From positions 1-64,000 of the forward strand of contig NZ_RJUB01000141.1 in assembly GCF_024343615.1 (NCBI RefSeq): 64,000 nt of DNA. Direction: 5' to 3'. Below, piece after piece: positions 60,274 to 64,000 of this stretch. Source of the stretch: Ferruginibacter sp. HRS2-29 (GTDB lineage: Bacteria > Bacteroidota > Bacteroidia > Chitinophagales > Chitinophagaceae). Below the pieces are notes generated by a model. That model saw only the letters and a list, made by a program, of their open reading frames with translations, was not told the DNA's origin and did not search any database. A program made the translations under genes and the position numbers. Position 1 is the stretch's first letter; every line of letters starts with the position of its first letter.

Positions 60274-63200
60274 TTAATATGAATAGTTTCTGTTTTTATT
60301 TCCACTCGAACCTGACGATTTGCCTGAACCAGTCGTCTTTGTTGAGGAAGGAACAAAAACCTTCCCCTCTTTAATCTGGGCTGCTTTCAATACTGGATCC
60401 CCCTCTTGACCTGCTGTATTTGGAAGTTTTTTCAATGACTCTGTTACTGTCTTTCCCGTTGTAAATTTCCATAAAGCTCTAGCGCCGTTGGAAGTCGGCC
60501 TGATTAAATCATCCCTCATTGCATCTCTATTTTCTCCATCTTTCACATTATTAGTATAACTGAACTGAATTCCGAAAACTGCATACTCTGCTTTAGCTCC
60601 GTCCTCGGCTCGGCCACCCGTTATATTATCTTTGTGCGCTTTCATTGAACGTGCCCAATGTCCACTTTCGTGCATAATTAAAATCATTGATCTGAACATA
60701 TTGAAAGCAACTTCTTCATCATTCCCAGCCTTCAGCGCTAATTCTAAATTTATTAAATTATAACTTTCAAATGAAATGTTATTTGGGAAACCATCAGACC
60801 GGCTCCACTCATTTCCACTTCCATTGCCGAATCTGCCACGGTATAAGTCTTTTCCAACAGATCCTCCAGATTTTGTTAACTCGTCTTCTGTCATTGTAGG
60901 AGTTACCCACGGCCCTTTTCCATATGTCAGCATTTCTTCCCATGCAGAGACACCACTCTGATGATCATCAAAACCCATTTTATAAATCCAGTAATCTCTC
61001 GCTGAAGTATTATTAATATATGTTGGCAAGACGTGTTCTATAATTTTAGCGAGTGTGGGGTACTTATTGGCAAAATAAGGAGATATTTTAAAAAGTCCAT
61101 TGAAATCAGTAAAAGCAATAGGGTTATCTCCAGCGAATGTGTAAGTACTTTCACCAGGGTTTATCGTTGCCATAGGATCCGTTGAAAAAAACCTACCACC
61201 CAATCTGGAATCTTGGATCCGAGCACCAAAGTTATAGGCATTCCCATCTCCCTTAATATCACTATCGTTTTCCTTCCCATTAAACCCGTACCGGTATTTA
61301 CTATTCTCCGCGAACTTCCTCCCCGGCATCAGCATCCCGAACGGATAATAGTCATTTGCTGTGACTACATCCGCTGTATAGAAATCGATCTTGCTGTCGG
61401 GGGTGCTGTTAGTTTTAACACCGGTCGCCGGATCGTAAGTGCCGTCGTCTACACCAAACTTCTTATCTGATATAGTAACGAGCACATTGCCCAAATGATT
61501 GCCCAACTCAAAGAACTTATTTCCGCGGATAAAGTTACTGCCATAAATGGTACCGGCAGCATTGAACGGCAAAGTTTTACTATCGGCAGTTAAGGACAGT
61601 ATACCCAGCCTACTGCTGCCATAGAGGTGACGTTCGCCAAGTGCGAGTGTGGCAGGGAAGGCTGTACCCGTGGCCGAGGAGTTGTACACCGCCATCACAT
61701 TGCCGCTGGCATCGCGGGTGTACCAGGTATAAGTGCTGGTGGTGGTAGCGTCGGAAGTAGCGCCATACTTTTCTACCTGTTTGCTGATACGGTTACCGGC
61801 TGCATCGTATTGGTAATAGATAGCTTTGTTCTTATTGGCCACGAAACCAAAGTTGATATCGGTGATTTTGCCGTATACATTCCAGTTGATGAGGGTGATA
61901 TTTTCCTTCGCGTCACTTTTCAGGTTGCCGATGGCATCGTAGGTATAATTATCGGCGTTCGACTGATCTTCGAGATCACTTACACCGGTAGCTATGTCCG
62001 ACTCGTCGTACGCGCTGGTATTGGTCATAAAATCCCTCACGCGGCGAAGGCGGTTGTTGGAAAGTTTACCCGCCAGCGGGCCCGATGCCTCATAGTTGTA
62101 CGAATACGAAAGGCTGTCCATCAGCTGCTGGCTGTTGTTGTTGCCGTAGCGGCTGTAGGTGAGTATATTGCCGTTGCCATCGTACCCTATCCTCTCGCGG
62201 TAGTTGCGCAGGCCGATGATGTTCGACCAGCTGTTGTTGGCAGCCGTAAGGCCTTTGAAGGCGTCCATGGCCTTGAGCCTGTTGAGTTGATCGTAGGTAT
62301 AGTTGTACAGGATGGCGCCATTGGTAGTGCCGGTACCGGAAACATCCGGTATGGACAATGCCCCGATGTTGACCACCATACTGCTGATATTACCATTGTA
62401 TAATGGACGATAAGCGGCATTGGGCAGGCCATTTGTAATGCCGGAAGCCATAGAATGCAGTGGCATGCTGGTAGTACCTGCACCGGAATAAATACTCTGG
62501 TAATCGCCATCAAAATAATTAAGGCTGAAGCCATATGCATCTTTTGCTACATAGCGTGATGAAGCATTTGTAGTAAGGCCATCGAGCCCCATGTCTTTAT
62601 CGGCAGCAAGGCTGCTGCTGTTTACCCCTTTGAGCCAGCCCTGGATGGTATAGGCATAGTCTACCCCCTGCACTTGCTGCTCACCCAGTATAGTACGGGC
62701 CAGCGGACCATGTTTGTAATAATCGTAAGCGGCATCTTTTTCCCAGATCAGGCTATCGATACTGGTGTGTACCGCTGTGATACGATTTTCGGCATCATAT
62801 TCATACTTGTGATACATCGCATCGGCGGGGCGATAGAGGTATCCATTTTTAATGAACTGGGGCTGATAAGCGACATGGTTGACCTTGCCGCTGATAAGAT
62901 CGTACTGGTACACCATCTTTTTGAACCTGTTGTGAATGCCATTGTAATTCATCATATTGATGAAAGGCGCCCCATAAATGGCGGTACCATAATCCTGGAT
63001 CAGGGTATCTACATTACCGTGGATATCATAACTATAATAAGTAGCCTGCCGGTAAGTTGCCCCGTTAGGGCTACCATCAGGATAATACTGGGTGAATGCT
63101 ACCCTGTTCCTGAGATTCGCCGCATTTACGGGGACATCTGAGGAAGATATGCCATACCATGCAGGATTAGGTACATCGTAAGTGGTGGTTACAACCTCAC

Positions 63201-64000
63201 GTTTCAGGTAAGACGTACCAAGCCAGGAACCTAAGGAGGTTGCATTGCGGCTGAGCGACTGCGACATACCGGTGGAGGTAACATTTACATATTCTCCTAC
63301 CTCGTTGATACGCCCGATGTAGTCATAGAGTGTGTAACTAAATCTCCTGTTTTCTTCTCCCGAAGGATTGATGTTTTTCTGCCGTGCATTTTGCGACACT
63401 ACCAGTCTTCCCAACCTGTCGTACCAGAAATTGCTGGCCCCGGCATCGGGTGTTGATTGAGATACCACCTGGTTGAGTGTATTGTACCTGTATCGTGTAG
63501 GAAGTCCATGCTGTATCAGTAAAGCTGTTCCTGCTGAGCGGGCTGTTTTTACCGAATCGCTCCAGGTTATTTTATGATCCATCTTTCTAAGGTTGACTCC
63601 TTCGGGAGGTACTGTCTTTACAAGATTGCCGGCCTGGTCGTAATAATAAAGTGTATAATGATATTCACTGGTGCTGTCTGTAACCGTGAAAGTTTCGCGG
63701 TTGAAAACGTTGGTGCATTTTTTCAGATAGCGGTCTTCAAAACTGCTTACCAGCGAATCGCGATAAGCGTTGTAAAGATCGGTAGCCAGGGCGGTAGCGC
63801 CATTGATGGCGAGATCGCATTTGGATGGCGGATTGAAAGCAGGGAGGCTGTCGGGCGTGGCACAAAGCTTTGGCCCCGGTGTTTGCGGACAAAGGCCTAA
63901 ATCTTCGCCACATACCCGTTTGTACAGATCTGCTATTTGCTCATAGGTATACGAAGTGCCGTATTGAGCATTAAAGTAAGCCGGGAATGTAGTCGAACAA
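60274..64000 (-). CDS. Main RHS-repeat protein with C-terminal metallopeptidase-like toxin, 5' end outside window
   Basis: At least 1240 codons; the frame stays open to the right edge, beyond the internal ATG at 63582 (GEDLGLCPQTPGPK, FTVTDSTSEYHYTLYYYDQAGNLVKTVPPEGVN lie upstream of it), so this is the C-terminal part of a much longer protein. Many YD repeats follow (RYRYNTLNQVVSQSTPDAGASNFWYDRLGRLV, YDYIGRINEVG, YTYDQLNRLKAMD, YTYDAIGNLKSDA), then the RHS core (NHLGNVLVTISDKKFGVDDGTYDPATGV, DYYPFGMLMPGRKF, SRLGGRFFSTDPMATINPGESTYTFAGDNPIAFTDFNGL). The tail holds ILIMHESGHWARSM, a HExxH zinc-site, so a metallopeptidase-type toxin is likely. YD repeats form a shell that encloses the toxin in known RHS proteins. 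Confidence 0.93.
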   Translation of the reverse strand, partial: CSTTFPAYFNAQYGTSYTYEQIADLYKRVCGEDLGLCPQTPGPKLCATPDSLPAFNPPSKCDLAINGATALATDLYNAYRDSLVSSFEDRYLKKCTNVFNRETFTVTDSTSEYHYTLYYYDQAGNLVKTVPPEGVNLRKMDHKITWSDSVKTARSAGTALLIQHGLPTRYRYNTLNQVVSQSTPDAGASNFWYDRLGRLVVSQNARQKNINPSGEENRRFSYTLYDYIGRINEVGEYVNVTSTGMSQSLSRNATSLGSWLGTSYLKREVVTTTYDVPNPAWYGISSSDVPVNAANLRNRVAFTQYYPDGSPNGATYRQATYYSYDIHGNVDTLIQDYGTAIYGAPFINMMNYNGIHNRFKKMVYQYDLISGKVNHVAYQPQFIKNGYLYRPADAMYHKYEYDAENRITAVHTSIDSLIWEKDAAYDYYKHGPLARTILGEQQVQGVDYAYTIQGWLKGVNSSSLAADKDMGLDGLTTNASSRYVAKDAYGFSLNYFDGDYQSIYSGAGTTSMPLHSMASGITNGLPNAAYRPLYNGNISSMVVNIGALSIPDVSGTGTTNGAILYNYTYDQLNRLKAMDAFKGLTAANNSWSNIIGLRNYRERIGYDGNGNILTYSRYGNNNSQQLMDSLSYSYNYEASGPLAGKLSNNRLRRVRDFMTNTSAYDESDIATGVSDLEDQSNADNYTYDAIGNLKSDAKENITLINWNVYGKITDINFGFVANKNKAIYYQYDAAGNRISKQVEKYGATSDATTTSTYTWYTRDASGNVMAVYNSSATGTAFPATLALGERHLYGSSRLGILSLTADSKTLPFNAAGTIYGSNFIRGNKFFELGNHLGNVLVTISDKKFGVDDGTYDPATGVKTNSTPDSKIDFYTADVVTANDYYPFGMLMPGRKFAENSKYRYGFNGKENDSDIKGDGNAYNFGARIQDSRLGGRFFSTDPMATINPGESTYTFAGDNPIAFTDFNGLFKISPYFANKYPTLAKIIEHVLPTYINNTSARDYWIYKMGFDDHQSGVSAWEEMLTYGKGPWVTPTMTEDELTKSGGSVGKDLYRGRFGNGSGNEWSRSDGFPNNISFESYNLINLELALKAGNDEEVAFNMFRSMILIMHESGHWARSMKAHKDNITGGRAEDGAKAEYAVFGIQFSYTNNVKDGENRDAMRDDLIRPTSNGARALWKFTTGKTVTESLKKLPNTAGQEGDPVLKAAQIKEGKVFVPSSTKTTGSGKSSGSSGNKNRNYSY

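Noticed and set aside
61627-62403. 258-codon forward frame opposite the main RHS gene
   Set aside because: The minus-strand RHS frame explains the sequence fully; the antisense text is Val/Ile-rich shadow.

Overview
The window looks like chromosome of a Bacteroidota bacterium, most likely close to Chitinophagaceae. The evidence is TAnnTTTG-type -7 promoter boxes just upstream of genes, no Shine-Dalgarno signals, the futalosine menaquinone gene mqnE, an OmpA protein with thrombospondin type 3 repeats, GH3 and GH20 glycosidases, and a Bacteroidota-style RHS system. The genus call is an inference; no rRNA is present.

Positions 1-44,700 read as ordinary core chromosome. They hold housekeeping genes (DEAD-box helicase, NAD(P)HX dehydratase, J-domain co-chaperone, peroxiredoxin/DsbA pair, NudK, DnaE, thioredoxin, NupG-like transporter, MqnE, OmpA), exported enzymes (oligopeptidase B-like S9 peptidase, GH3 beta-glucosidase with PA14, GH20 hexosaminidase), two receiver-only response regulators and several acetyltransferases and DinB-fold proteins. 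A TetR gene with an SDR gene is followed by a FabF-like ketosynthase with a second SDR. The same palindrome lies in front of both transcription units, so they probably form one regulon.

The core intergenic spaces carry unusual repeats. A roughly 170-280 bp element folds as a long outer stem, two small hairpins and a central stem. It occurs as a tandem 212-bp array at 1-1380 and as single copies near 9.7, 28.5 and 34.2 kb. All three single copies lie between convergent genes, and the hairpins differ between copies by compensating changes. There are also 7-bp-period microsatellites, a GAAGCAATCTCTTC inverted repeat in two copies, a seven-copy AGTTCACA cluster at 27.7 kb, and a candidate small RNA at 32.7 kb.

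From tRNA-Arg(TCT) at 44.7 kb to the right edge the DNA is accessory. A tyrosine recombinase with a damaged 5' end sits beside the tRNA. It is followed by a small putative DNA-binding gene on the opposite strand and a four-gene cassette (251-aa protein of unknown function, DUF5675, two tiny membrane proteins). Next come a decayed HsdS-like gene, about 0.7 kb of gene-free DNA with strong hairpins, and a second tyrosine recombinase at 49.6-50.7 kb.

Positions 50.7-64 kb are an RHS polymorphic-toxin locus. The main RHS gene enters from the right edge on the minus strand and ends at 60,274 with a HExxH metallopeptidase-like tail followed by a lipoprotein gene. Five displaced RHS tail modules lie to its left, each keeping a short copy of the conserved RHS core joined to a different C-terminal domain and a likely immunity gene. 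Three point right (50.8-56.1 kb) and two point left (56.3-59.7 kb). Both left-pointing modules carry a frameshift between core and toxin. The layout suggests a store of alternative toxin tails that recombine through the repeated core DNA.
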